A stretch of 23,797 nucleotides of DNA from Pseudomonadota bacterium (GTDB lineage Bacteria > Pseudomonadota > Gammaproteobacteria > Burkholderiales > Burkholderiaceae_C): positions 1 through 23,797 of the forward strand of contig JAEZEB010000189.1 of assembly GCA_023438115.1 (NCBI GenBank), written 5' to 3'. This document shows, one piece after another, positions 12,450-20,524 of this stretch. A program made the translations under genes and the position numbers. Numbering within the stretch: position 1 is the first letter of the stretch; every line of letters begins with the position of its first letter. A model generated the notes under the pieces. The model had not been told where the DNA came from, did not search any database, and saw only the letters and a program-made list of their open reading frames with translations.

Positions 12450-13136
12450 TCAGGCGCGCAGCTGCGCGCGCATCGCGTCCACGACGGCGCGGTAGTCCGG
12501 CTTGCCGAAGATCGCGCTGCCGGCGACGAAGGTGTCCGCGCCGGCGGCCGCCACCCGCGCGATGTTCTCGGTCTTGATGCCGCCGTCCACCTCCAGCCGG
12601 ATGTCGCGGCCGCTCGCGTCTATGCGCTTGCGGGCCTGCTCGATCTTGCGCAGCGTGGAGTCGATGAAGCCCTGGCCGCCGAAGCCCGGGTTGACGCTCA
12701 TGAGGAGGATGAGGTCGATGTCCTCGATCATCCAGTCCAGGACGTCCAGCGGCGCCGCCGGATTGAAGGTGAGCCCCGGCTTGCAGCCGGCCGCCTTGAT
12801 CGCCTGCACGCTGCGATGGACGTGCGTGGACGCGTCGGGGTGGAAGCTGATGTAGTCGGCGCCCGCCTCCGCGAAGGCCTGCGCCAGCGCGTCCACCGGC
12901 TGCACCATCAGGTGCACGTCGATCGGCACCGGCGTACCGTCGGCCTTCTTCGCATGCGGCTTGAGGGCCGAACAGATCATCGGGCCGAAGGTGAGGTTCG
13001 GCACGTAGTGGTTGTCCATCACGTCGAAATGGATCCAGTCGGCGCCCGCCTCGATGACGTTGCGGACCTCCTCGCCCAGGCGGGCGAAGTCGGCCGAGAG
13101 GATGGACGGGGCGATGCGGTACGTGCGCTGGCTCAT
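12450..13136 (-). CDS. rpe: Ribulose-phosphate 3-epimerase
   Basis: A 228-residue TIM-barrel enzyme that interconverts ribulose 5-phosphate and xylulose 5-phosphate in the pentose phosphate and Calvin pathways. Motifs: APSILSADFARLGEE (9-23), HFDVMDNHYVPNLTFGP (36-52, metal ligands H36 and D38), IDVHLMV, MSVNPGFGGQGF and EVDGGI. The ribosome site before the ATG is weak. It is divergent from apaG with 54 bp between starts, so both promoters must lie in that gap. Confidence 0.97.
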   Translation of the reverse strand: MSQRTYRIAPSILSADFARLGEEVRNVIEAGADWIHFDVMDNHYVPNLTFGPMICSALKPHAKKADGTPVPIDVHLMVQPVDALAQAFAEAGADYISFHPDASTHVHRSVQAIKAAGCKPGLTFNPAAPLDVLDWMIEDIDLILLMSVNPGFGGQGFIDSTLRKIEQARKRIDASGRDIRLEVDGGIKTENIARVAAAGADTFVAGSAIFGKPDYRAVVDAMRAQLRA

Positions 13137-13190
13137 GCCCCGATTGTCGCAAACGCCGCGCCGGCGCCGCGGCCGGTTAGCATTCGCCCC

Positions 13191-13571
13191 ATGCCCCGCT
13201 ACGCCTTCCAGGTCGAAGTGCAGCCCCGCTACCTGCCGGAACAGTCCGCGCCGGCGCAGGGCCTGTGGAGCTTTGCCTATACCATCACGATCAGCAATAC
13301 CGGCGATGTCCCGGCGCAACTCATCTCGCGCCACTGGATCATCACCAACGAACTCGGCGAGACCGAAGAAGTGAAGGGGCTCGGGGTCGTCGGCCAGCAG
13401 CCGCTGCTGCGGCCCGGCGAATCCTTCGAGTACACGAGCGGCTGCCGCCTGCGCACCGCCAGCGGCACCATGCAGGGCAGCTATTTCTGCGTGGCCGAGG
13501 ACGGCGAGCGTTTCGAAGTCGACATTCCCCCGTTCGTGCTGGACGACGGCACCCGCCGCGTCCTGCACTGA
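13191..13571 (+). CDS. apaG: ApaG (DUF525 family) protein
   Basis: A 126-residue fibronectin-III-like single-domain protein, normal length. Conserved blocks are YLPEQSAPAQGLWSFAYTI, LISRHWIITNELGETEEVKG with GVVGQQP, and GESFEYTSGC. The C-terminal block is GTMQGSYFCVAEDGERFEVD. ApaG binds divalent metal in some species and was linked to Ap4A and cobalt resistance phenotypes; its biochemical role is unsettled. The ATG is fixed by the family N-terminus YAFQVEVQPRYLPEQS. Confidence 0.96.
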   Translation: MPRYAFQVEVQPRYLPEQSAPAQGLWSFAYTITISNTGDVPAQLISRHWIITNELGETEEVKGLGVVGQQPLLRPGESFEYTSGCRLRTASGTMQGSYFCVAEDGERFEVDIPPFVLDDGTRRVLH

Positions 13572-13603
13572 GCGCTACCGGAGACAGGACATTGGATGAA
13601 GTG

Positions 13604-14851
13604 ATGGCCATCTGGGCCGAGTGGATCAAGCCCTCGGCCGGGCTGCCGACGGTGCAGTGGTCGCTGCTGCTGGCGGTCGCCGCCGCGGCCGGCCACCTGC
13701 TGCAGCGCCACACCGGCCTGCCCAAGCTCGTGGGCTATTCGATCGTCGGCACCATCGCCGGCCTGGCCGGCTTCTCGGGCGCGGCCTGGCCGCTGCAGGG
13801 CGTGGCGCTGTTCCTGCTGGAACTGGGCGTCGCCGTCGTGCTGTTCGAGTCCGGCGGGCGCATCGCGCTGCGCTGGTTCCGGCACAACCCGATGGTGCTG
13901 GTGCAAAGCCTGCTGGAGTCGGTGCTCACGGCCGTGGCCGTGTACTACACGCTGCTCTATTTCGACGTGCGCGCCAGCGTGGCGGAAGCCGTGGCGCTGA
14001 TCGCCATGGCGGCCTCGCCGGCGGTGCTGAGCCGCGTCGTGATGGACACGCGTGCGGCCGGCCCGGTCACCGAGCGCGCGCTGGTGCTGTCCACGCTGAG
14101 CACCTTCTATGCGCTGACGCTGGTGAGCGCGCGCGCGGGCACGCTGCACCGCGAGGACACCAACCTCTTCGCCACGCTCTACCCCGTGGTGGTGGTGCTG
14201 GGCGTTTCCTTCGTCGTCGGTGCACTGCTCACGCTGGCGCTGCGCACCGCGCTGCGCTTCATGAGCCCGGCGAGCGAGAACACCTCCATCCTGCTGATCA
14301 CCCTGATCGCCGCGGCCACCGCGCTGGCGGCGCATTTCGGCGGCTCGGCGCCGCTGGCGGCGCTGATCGGCGGGGTGATGCTCAAGCAGCTGCATCCGCG
14401 GCCCTGGTCGTGGACGCGCCAGCTCGGCACCGCGGCCTCGCTGCTGACCATGCTGATGTTCGTGCTGGTCTCCGTGGTGGCGGCCAAGGCCGACTGGAAC
14501 CCGGCGCTGGCCGGCATCGTCATCGCCACAGTGGCCGTCCGTCTGCTGGCCAAGGTCACCGGCGTCTCGCTCGCCAACTGGGGCAGCGGCCTGCGCTGGC
14601 AGCAGGCGGCCTGGACCGGCTTCGCGATGACGCCGATGTCTTCGATCGCGCTGCTGCTGGTGTCGCAGTTCGTCGCGTCGTCGATGACGCTGGGCCCGCG
14701 CATCGCCAGCATCGCGCTGCCGGCCATCCTGCTGATGGAGATCCTGGGCGCGATCATCGCCACCTTCGCCATCTACAAGGCCGGCGAAAGTTCCAAGCCC
14801 TGGGAGCCGCGCGCCGGCACCGCCCTGCAGCCGGGAGAAGTCCGTGGATAA
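13604..14851 (+). CDS. CPA2-family (KefB-type) cation:proton antiporter, no RCK domain
   Basis: A 415-residue inner-membrane protein with about 12 hydrophobic segments. It has the Na+/H+ exchanger-like layout: HTGLPKLVGYSIVGTIAGLAG (TM2 region), ELGVAVVLFESGGRIAL, IAMAASPAVLSRVVMDT, then GGSAPLAALIGGVML. It ends soon after the last helix with no TrkA-N/RCK domain, so any ligand gating must differ from that of true KefB/KefC. The chosen ATG is the conservative option; TTG at 13592 with GGAG eight bases upstream is equally plausible. Its end overlaps the next gene by 8 bp. Ion specificity cannot be read from sequence. Confidence 0.85.
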   Translation: MAIWAEWIKPSAGLPTVQWSLLLAVAAAAGHLLQRHTGLPKLVGYSIVGTIAGLAGFSGAAWPLQGVALFLLELGVAVVLFESGGRIALRWFRHNPMVLVQSLLESVLTAVAVYYTLLYFDVRASVAEAVALIAMAASPAVLSRVVMDTRAAGPVTERALVLSTLSTFYALTLVSARAGTLHREDTNLFATLYPVVVVLGVSFVVGALLTLALRTALRFMSPASENTSILLITLIAAATALAAHFGGSAPLAALIGGVMLKQLHPRPWSWTRQLGTAASLLTMLMFVLVSVVAAKADWNPALAGIVIATVAVRLLAKVTGVSLANWGSGLRWQQAAWTGFAMTPMSSIALLLVSQFVASSMTLGPRIASIALPAILLMEILGAIIATFAIYKAGESSKPWEPRAGTALQPGEVRG

Positions 14852-16028
14852 GCGCGTCGAACCGCCGCTGGAGCGGACCATCCCGCCGCAGGAGGCGCCC
14901 GCGCTGGAGCCTTTCGGCGAATCCGCCGCGCTCACGCTGGGCGTCGAGCTGGAACTGCAGCTCGTGAACACCCACGACTACGACCTGGCGCCCTACTCCG
15001 ACGAGATGCTGCGGCTGATGGCGAAGATCCCGCTGCCCGGCTCGGTGGTGCCGGAGATGACCTCGAGCATGATCGAGATCTCCACCGGCATCTGCCACTC
15101 GGCCAGCGACGTGCTGGGCCAGCTCACGCAGGTGCGCGACGCGCTGGTGCGCTGCGCCGACAAGCTGAACATCGCCTGCGTCGGCGGCGGCACGCATCCC
15201 TTCCAGATGTGGCACGACCAGCGCATCTACGACAAGCCGCGCTTCCGCCAGCTGTCGGAGCTGTACGGCTACCTCTCCAAGCAGTTCACGATCTTCGGCC
15301 AGCACGTGCACGTGGGCTGCCCGAGCGCCGACGACGCGCTGCTGATGCTGCACCGGATGTCGCGCTACATCCCGCACTTCATCGCGCTCTCGGCCAGCTC
15401 GCCCTACGTGCAGGGGCACGACACGCAGTTCGACTCGGCGCGGCTGAATTCCGTGTTCGCCTTCCCGATGTCGGGCCGCGCGCCCTTCACCCTGAGCTGG
15501 AAGGAGTTCGAGCACTTCTTCGCCAAGACCACCCGCACCGGCGTGGTCCGCAGCATGAAGGACTTCTACTGGGACATCCGGCCCAAGCCGGAGTTCGGCA
15601 CCATCGAGATCCGTGTCTTCGACACGCCCCTGAGCATCGAACGGGCCGCGGCGCTCGCGGGCTTCGTGCAGTCGCTGGGCGCCTGGTTCCTCGAGGAGCA
15701 GCCCTTCGTGCCCCAGGAGGACGACTACATGGTCTACACCTACAACCGCTTCCAGGCCTGCCGCTTCGGGCTGGAAGCCGTGTACGTGGAGCCCGAGACC
15801 GGACAGCACCTGCCGCTGCGCGAGCACATCCTGCGCACCTTCGACCAGGTGGAGCCGCACGCGCGCGCGCTGGGCGCCGCCGCGGCGATCGACATGCTGC
15901 GCCAGGGCGCCGACCGCGGCGCCAACGACGCGCGCTGGCTGCGCGAGACCCACACGCGCGAGCGCCTGCTGGGCGAGACGGTGCGCCAGGCGGCCGAGCG
16001 TTTCCGCGGCCGTCCCGCCTGGGGGTGA
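14844..16028 (+). CDS. YbdK-type glutamate-cysteine ligase 2 (carboxylate-amine ligase)
   Basis: A 394-residue member of the GCS2 family, which forms gamma-glutamylcysteine from glutamate, cysteine and ATP (weakly in E. coli YbdK). Motifs: LTLGVELELQLVN (opening ATP-grasp-like acidic cluster), EMTSSMIEISTGI, GGGTHPF, FGQHVHVGCPS and WDIRPKPEFGTIEIRVFDTP. Start is GTG with GGGAGA five bases upstream, overlapping the antiporter stop, which indicates translational coupling. A glutathione-related ligase coupled to a KefB-type antiporter is suggestive, since KefB/KefC are glutathione-gated. Confidence 0.9.
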   Translation: MDKRVEPPLERTIPPQEAPALEPFGESAALTLGVELELQLVNTHDYDLAPYSDEMLRLMAKIPLPGSVVPEMTSSMIEISTGICHSASDVLGQLTQVRDALVRCADKLNIACVGGGTHPFQMWHDQRIYDKPRFRQLSELYGYLSKQFTIFGQHVHVGCPSADDALLMLHRMSRYIPHFIALSASSPYVQGHDTQFDSARLNSVFAFPMSGRAPFTLSWKEFEHFFAKTTRTGVVRSMKDFYWDIRPKPEFGTIEIRVFDTPLSIERAAALAGFVQSLGAWFLEEQPFVPQEDDYMVYTYNRFQACRFGLEAVYVEPETGQHLPLREHILRTFDQVEPHARALGAAAAIDMLRQGADRGANDARWLRETHTRERLLGETVRQAAERFRGRPAWG

Positions 16029-16035
16029 GCGCGGC

Positions 16036-17004
16036 GTGGGCGAGTTCGACCTGATTGCCCGCTACTTCACCCGCCCCGTGCGCCGCAACGCGCTGGGCGT
16101 GGGCGACGACTGCGCGCTGCTGCGGCCCGGCCCGGGCATGCAGCTGGCCGTATCCACCGACCTGCTGCTGGAAGGCCGCCATTTCCTCTCCACCGTCGAT
16201 CCGCGGCGGCTGGGACACAAGGCGCTGGCCGTGAACCTGAGCGATCTCGCCGCCTGCGGCGCGCAACCGCTCGCCTTCACGCTGTCGCTGGCCTTGCCCG
16301 CCGTCGACGAAGCCTGGCTGGCCGGCTTTTCCGAAGGCCTGTTCGCGCTTGCCGACGCCCATGGCTGCGAGCTCGTGGGCGGGGACACCACGCGCGGGCC
16401 GCTGTGCATCAACGTCACGGTGTTCGGCGAGGTGCCGGCCGGGACGGCGCTGCTGCGCTCGGGCGCGCGCGCGGGCGACGACTTGTGGGTCAGCGGCACG
16501 CTGGGCGACGCGCGCCTGGCGCTGGAAGCCTTCCGCGGAACCGTCTCCCTGCCGCAGGCCGTCCTCGCGGCGGCGCGGCTGCGGCTGGAGCAGCCCGAGC
16601 CGCGCGTGGCGCTGGGCACGGCGCTGCGCGGCATCGCCACCGCCTGCATCGATCTCAGCGACGGGTTGCTGGGCGACGTGGGCCACGTCCTGGAGCGCTC
16701 CCGCGTGGGCGCGACGGTGGATGCCGCGGCCGCGTGCGCGCTGTTCGCGGCCGGCGCGGATGGCATTGACCTCGACCGGGAGCGCGTCGAAGACCTGGTG
16801 CTCGCGGGCGGCGACGACTACGAGCTCGCCTTCACCGCGCCGCCCGATCGGCGCGCGGAAGTGGAGGCAGCCGCCGCGAGCGCCGCCACGCCCGTGCACC
16901 GCATCGGTCGCATCGAGGCCGAAGCCGGCCTGCGCGTGATCGGCGCCGATGGCCGGCCGCTCGCGCGCAGCCACGCGGGCTTCGTCCACTTCGACGGCGC
17001 ATGA
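16036..17004 (+). CDS. thiL: Thiamine-monophosphate kinase
   Basis: A 322-residue PurM-like kinase converting thiamine phosphate to thiamine diphosphate with ATP. Motifs: EFDLIARYF start, GVGDDCALL, STDLLLEGRHF, HKALAVNLSDLAACGA, VGGDTTRGP, CIDLSDGLLGDVGH and LAGGDDYELAF. GTG start, 7 bp after the YbdK-type stop; the GGGGGTG upstream is a fair ribosome site. The stop overlaps the nuclease start (ATGA). It belongs to the thiL-pgpA-pncC arrangement, here with the nuclease inserted. Confidence 0.96.
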   Translation: MGEFDLIARYFTRPVRRNALGVGDDCALLRPGPGMQLAVSTDLLLEGRHFLSTVDPRRLGHKALAVNLSDLAACGAQPLAFTLSLALPAVDEAWLAGFSEGLFALADAHGCELVGGDTTRGPLCINVTVFGEVPAGTALLRSGARAGDDLWVSGTLGDARLALEAFRGTVSLPQAVLAAARLRLEQPEPRVALGTALRGIATACIDLSDGLLGDVGHVLERSRVGATVDAAAACALFAAGADGIDLDRERVEDLVLAGGDDYELAFTAPPDRRAEVEAAAASAATPVHRIGRIEAEAGLRVIGADGRPLARSHAGFVHFDGA

Positions 17005-17474
17005 GGGCCTGGCTGCTGGTCCTGGCGCTGCTCGCGCCGGCGCTGCACGCGGCCACTTTCAGCGGCACGGTCACGCACGTCACCGACGGCGACACGCTGT
17101 GGATCCGCCCCGCCGGCGGCGGCCGGCCCGTCCAGCTGCGGCTGCTGGACCTCGATGCGCCCGAAGGCTGCCAGCGCTTCGGCCCGGAAGCCACCGCGGC
17201 CCTGCGCAAGCGCCTGCACCGCCAGAAGGTGCGCGTGATCACGCGCGGCCGCGACGACTACCAGCGCGCGCTGGCGAACGTGGAGCATCGCGGCCAGGAC
17301 ATAGGCGCGTGGATGGTCCGCGAGGGCTATGCCTGGTCCGGCGTCTACCGCGGCCGCCGCGGGCCCTACGCAGCGCTGGAAACGCAAGCGCGCGCCGCAC
17401 GGCGCGGGCTGTGGGCGCAGGCGAACGCGCTGGAGCCCCGCGCCTTCCGCAAGCGCTTCGGCCCTTGCCGCTGA
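17001..17474 (+). CDS. Secreted staphylococcal-nuclease-like endonuclease
   Basis: A 157-residue protein with a short signal peptide (AWLLVLALLAPALHA). The SNase fold carries the whole catalytic set: DGDT (D29, D31), QLRLLDLDAPE (R47, D52, E55) and YQRALA (R89), equivalent to D19, D21, R35, D40, E43 and R87 of the S. aureus enzyme. So it is predicted to be an active Ca-dependent nuclease acting in the periplasm or outside the cell. It is translationally coupled to thiL by ATGA. Nuclease in this position is not functionally related to thiamine; likely a lineage-specific insertion. Confidence 0.9.
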   Translation: MRAWLLVLALLAPALHAATFSGTVTHVTDGDTLWIRPAGGGRPVQLRLLDLDAPEGCQRFGPEATAALRKRLHRQKVRVITRGRDDYQRALANVEHRGQDIGAWMVREGYAWSGVYRGRRGPYAALETQARAARRGLWAQANALEPRAFRKRFGPCR

Positions 17475-17502
17475 AGGCGCTGCGGCTACCATCGCTCCCT
17501 GC

Positions 17503-18021
17503 ATGACCGATACCGTCCTGTCCGCTCCGCTGCGCCCCACCGTGCGCTTCATGCTGTCGCATCCCGCACACGTCGTGGCGCTCGGTTTCGGCAGCGGCCT
17601 CGCGCGCTTGGCGCCCGGCACCTGCGGCACGCTGTGGGCCTGGATCGCCTTCATCGCCATGCAGGCCTGGATGCCCGCGCACCTCGGCGGGGTCATCGTG
17701 CTGTCGCTGCCGGTCGCCTGGTGGGCCTGCACCGTGACCGCGCGCAACATGCGCGTTCTCGACCCGCAGTCCATCGTCATCGACGAGATCGTCTGCTTCT
17801 GGATCGTTCTGTGGCTGCTGATGCCGGCGAGCTGGGTGGCGCAGCTGGGCGCCTTCCTGCTGTTCCGCTTCTTCGACATGTTCAAGCCGGGCCCCATGGC
17901 CTGGGCGGACCGCCGCTTCAAGGACACCGGCTGGCGCGGCGGCTTCGGCATCCTCATCGACGACTTGCTGGCGGCGTTCTGCACCCTGTTCGTGCTGGCG
18001 CTGTGGAGGCACTGGACATGA
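17503..18021 (+). CDS. pgpA: Phosphatidylglycerophosphatase A
   Basis: A 172-residue inner-membrane phosphatase that makes phosphatidylglycerol from its phosphate. Family motifs: LGFGSGLARLAPGTCGTLWA, then QSIVIDEIVCFWIVL and FRFFDMFKPGPMAWADRRF, and GFGILIDDLLAA. Acidic residues of the IDE and IDD motifs are retained. Three to four hydrophobic segments. The ATG at 17503 follows a poor ribosome site; the 28-bp gap after the nuclease gene is short. The stop overlaps pncC (ATGA). Confidence 0.95.
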   Translation: MTDTVLSAPLRPTVRFMLSHPAHVVALGFGSGLARLAPGTCGTLWAWIAFIAMQAWMPAHLGGVIVLSLPVAWWACTVTARNMRVLDPQSIVIDEIVCFWIVLWLLMPASWVAQLGAFLLFRFFDMFKPGPMAWADRRFKDTGWRGGFGILIDDLLAAFCTLFVLALWRHWT

Positions 18022-18497
18022 GCGCGACCACGGCCTTGTGCGAGCAGCTGGCGCGGGCGCTGCTGGCGCGCAACTGGCGGCTGGCGGCGGCGGAAAGCTG
18101 CACCGGCGGGATGATCGCGGCCGCGTGCACGGACCTGAGCGGCTCCAGCCAGTGGTTCGACCGCGGCTTCGTCACCTACTCCAACGAAGCCAAGCAGGAG
18201 ATGCTGGGCGTGGACCCGGCGCTCATCGCGCGGCACGGGGCGGTCAGCGAAGTCGTGGCGCGCGCGATGGCCTTTGGCGCCGTGCGGCATGCGCACGCCC
18301 AGGCGAGCGTAGCGGTGACGGGCGTCGCGGGGCCCACGGGCGGGTCACCGGAAAAGCCGGTCGGCACGGTGTGGTTCGCGTTCCAGGTGGATGGCCGGCT
18401 CAGCAGCGAGATGCGCCGTTTCGAAGGCGACCGCGCCACGGTGCGCAGCGCGGCCGTCGAGCACGCACTGCGCCGGCTACTCGCACTGATCGCCTGA
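18018..18497 (+). CDS. pncC: Nicotinamide-nucleotide amidohydrolase (CinA C-terminal domain)
   Basis: A 159-residue stand-alone CinA C-terminal domain, which deamidates NMN to NaMN in pyridine-nucleotide recycling. Motifs: LAAAESCTGGMIAAACTD, VTYSNEAKQEMLGV, GAVSEVVARAMA and VAVTGVAGPTGGSPEKPVGT. Length is that of E. coli PncC; no MoaB-like N-terminal domain. Start overlaps the pgpA stop. It converges with the next minus-strand gene, with 7 bp between stops, and no terminator is visible there. Confidence 0.95.
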   Translation: MSATTALCEQLARALLARNWRLAAAESCTGGMIAAACTDLSGSSQWFDRGFVTYSNEAKQEMLGVDPALIARHGAVSEVVARAMAFGAVRHAHAQASVAVTGVAGPTGGSPEKPVGTVWFAFQVDGRLSSEMRRFEGDRATVRSAAVEHALRRLLALIA

Positions 18498-18504
18498 CGC
18501 TGCC

Positions 18505-18774
18505 TCAGCCTTGCGCCAGAGCCGCGCGCCGGCGCGCCTGCCGGTGGCGGTTCACCAGCCGCGGCAGCAGCACGCTGCGCCGCAGTCCCTCCATGGCGCA
18601 GGCCGCGGTGGACGTCATGTCGTGCCCCAGGGCCGCCAGTTCCTCGTCGATCTCGGCAATGCGGTCCGCCCAGCGGCCGGTCTGCATCTGGTCCAGCGCG
18701 AGCACCATGCGCAGCGCCAGCAGGTTGCGCACCAGGCGGGCATTGCGGTCTTCGATGGCGGCGGGGTCGTTCAC
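18505..18774 (-). CDS. Small helical protein of unknown function
   Basis: An 89-residue, charged and mostly helical protein (RNARLVRNLLALRMVLALD, then QTGRWADRIAEIDEELAAL), ending in a basic tail RHRQARRRAALAQG. No signal peptide, membrane helix or motif that I know. The start is uncertain: GTG at 18774 gives a compact N-terminus (NDPAAIEDRNARL) with GAAGAG upstream; an in-frame ATG at 18816 adds 14 residues but has no good ribosome site. It lies downstream of the PIN gene on the same strand. Confidence 0.5.
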   Translation of the reverse strand: MNDPAAIEDRNARLVRNLLALRMVLALDQMQTGRWADRIAEIDEELAALGHDMTSTAACAMEGLRRSVLLPRLVNRHRQARRRAALAQG

Positions 18775-18893
18775 GGGGCGGTCTCTTCGGATGGAGAGAG
18801 CATCCCACGCGAACATGGCATGGCCGTGTCAGAAGGAAGCGGAAGTCACATTGGTTTGCGCCTACCCCGTGCGTAGTACACGGGCGCGTCCCG

Positions 18894-19304
18894 TCAGACG
18901 GAAGTGAACTGCGACATCGTGCGCACTTCCAGCCGCTCGAGCCGCTTGCGCATGCGCAACACTTCGTCGTCCTTGCTCAGCAGCGTGCAACGATGCGCCA
19001 CGGCGAGGTCGATGAACTTCTGGTCGTCGGGGTCGCCGCAGGTGTACGGAGCCTTGGCCGGCACGTCCACCAGCTGCGCGTGGCGGTCGAAATCCGCCAG
19101 CACCTCGTCCGCATCGCCGCGGTGGAAGGTCACGCGCGCCGCGATCTTCGGATAGGCGAGCACGCGCGCGAGCTCCTCGCGCATCGCGGCCGTCGCGATC
19201 CAGCGCAGCTGCCCGGCCGCGAGGCCTTCCGAGATGGGGCGCGCCCGCGGGTCGCCGAAGACCAGCAGGTCGAGCACGACGTTGGTGTCAAGAACCAGCT
19301 GCAT
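18894..19304 (-). CDS. PIN-domain protein, putative toxin-type RNase
   Basis: A 136-residue PIN domain of the 'putative toxin-antitoxin, PIN family' type. The acidic metal-binding set is present: D6 in VLDTNVVLD, E44 in REELARVL, D94 in GDPDDQKFIDLA, and D112/D113 in SKDDEVL. Such proteins cut RNA with Mg or Mn. No antitoxin-like gene lies next to it: upstream is an RNA methyltransferase whose 3' end it overlaps by 17 bp, and downstream a small helical protein. It could be a housekeeping RNase, or a toxin with its antitoxin elsewhere. Confidence 0.85.
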   Translation of the reverse strand: MQLVLDTNVVLDLLVFGDPRARPISEGLAAGQLRWIATAAMREELARVLAYPKIAARVTFHRGDADEVLADFDRHAQLVDVPAKAPYTCGDPDDQKFIDLAVAHRCTLLSKDDEVLRMRKRLERLEVRTMSQFTSV

Positions 19305-20508
19305 CGCCGCTCTTGCGGGCCGAGCCGGCCACCATGTCGAAGCGGAACAGGCGGCACTCCAGCGGACCGTTCCACATGGGGATGCGGCGCGACTCTTTCA
19401 GGCGCATCCGCGAGGGCAATTTCGCGTCGGGCGAGAGCACCCAGGCCGTCCAGCCGGCGTAGTTGCGCTTCCAGTGGGCGGCGAGCTGGGTGAAGAAGTC
19501 CCCGGCCTGCTCCATCTGCGCCTGCTCGCGGCCGCCGCGCCCCGGGCGCGCGATGCCGCCGGCCTCGATGCGCTCGCCGTAGGGGGGATTCAGCAGCAGC
19601 ATGCCGGGCGTGTCGATCGGCGGCATGCGCTGCAGCGCGTCGCCGCCGCGCAGCTGCACGGCCGCGGCCACGCCGGCGCGCTCGGCGTTGCGCTGCGCGA
19701 AATCGACCATGCGGAAGGCCACGTCGCTGCCGAAGATCGGTGCGGCGGGCGCACGCCGCGCCTGCTGCGCCTCGGATTTCAGCGCGGCCCATTCGGCGGC
19801 CCCGTGCGGCCGCAGGCGCTCGAAACCGAAGCGGCGCAGCAGCCCCGGCGCGATGTTGCATGCGAGCTGCGCGGCTTCGATGGCGATGGTGCCGCTGCCG
19901 CAGCACGGATCGTAGAGGGGCACCGTGCCGTCCCAGCCGCTCGCGGCCAGCATCGCGGCCGCCAGCGTTTCCTTCAGCGGCGCCTCGCCCTTGTCCTCGC
20001 GCCAGCCGCGCTTGAACAGCGGCTCGCCCGAGGTGTCCACGTACAGCGTCACGCTGTCGGCGGACAGGTGGGCAAAGATGCGGACCGCGGGCCGCTGCGT
20101 GTCGACATCGGGACGCACGCCGCCACGGTTGCGGAAGCGATCCGCCACGGCGTCCTTGATGCGCAGCGCGGCGAAGTTCAGGCTCTTGAGCGGGCTCTGG
20201 TGCGCGGTGAGCTCGATCTTGAAGCTCTCCCGCGGCGTGAACCACTCTTCCCAGGCGACGGCGGAGGCCGCCGCGTACAAGTCTTCCTCACCGCGATAGG
20301 GCGCGTGCGCCACCTGCAGCAGCACGCGCTGCGCCAGCCGGCTGTGCAGGTTCAGCCGCATCACCTGCGGCCAGCCGGCACGCAGCTGGGCGCCGCCGCG
20401 CGCGGCCCGCAGGTCGCGGGCGGCATCGCCGCAGATGCGCGCCACCTCCTCCACGAGCCAGGTCTCGACGCCGCCCGCGCAGGGCAGGAACAGGGAATGG
20501 GATGTCAT
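19288..20508 (-). CDS. THUMP-domain rRNA methyltransferase, RlmL N-terminal type
   Basis: A 406-residue SAM-dependent RNA methyltransferase. A ferredoxin-like plus THUMP region fills about 1-160 (LFLPCAGGVETWLVEE start). The Rossmann core has YDPCCGSGTIAIEAAQ (motif I, 199-214), FGSDVAFRMVDFAQRNAERAG and the catalytic LLLNPPYGER (305-313). It resembles the N-terminal half of E. coli RlmL, which makes m2G2445 in 23S rRNA. It lacks the RlmK half, as is usual in betaproteobacteria. The gap to the MpaB-like gene is 16 bp. Confidence 0.88.
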   Translation of the reverse strand: MTSHSLFLPCAGGVETWLVEEVARICGDAARDLRAARGGAQLRAGWPQVMRLNLHSRLAQRVLLQVAHAPYRGEEDLYAAASAVAWEEWFTPRESFKIELTAHQSPLKSLNFAALRIKDAVADRFRNRGGVRPDVDTQRPAVRIFAHLSADSVTLYVDTSGEPLFKRGWREDKGEAPLKETLAAAMLAASGWDGTVPLYDPCCGSGTIAIEAAQLACNIAPGLLRRFGFERLRPHGAAEWAALKSEAQQARRAPAAPIFGSDVAFRMVDFAQRNAERAGVAAAVQLRGGDALQRMPPIDTPGMLLLNPPYGERIEAGGIARPGRGGREQAQMEQAGDFFTQLAAHWKRNYAGWTAWVLSPDAKLPSRMRLKESRRIPMWNGPLECRLFRFDMVAGSARKSGDAAGS

Positions 20509-20524
20509 GCGGGAAGGATAAGAC

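Noticed and set aside
13481..14971. Minus-strand frame of 496 codons opposite the antiporter
   Set aside because: Low-complexity His/Arg/Gln-rich translation; the plus strand has clear membrane-protein signal.
18864..18882. Terminator after the PIN gene
   Set aside because: CCCGTG/CACGGG is only 6 bp with a 7-base loop and no T-run.
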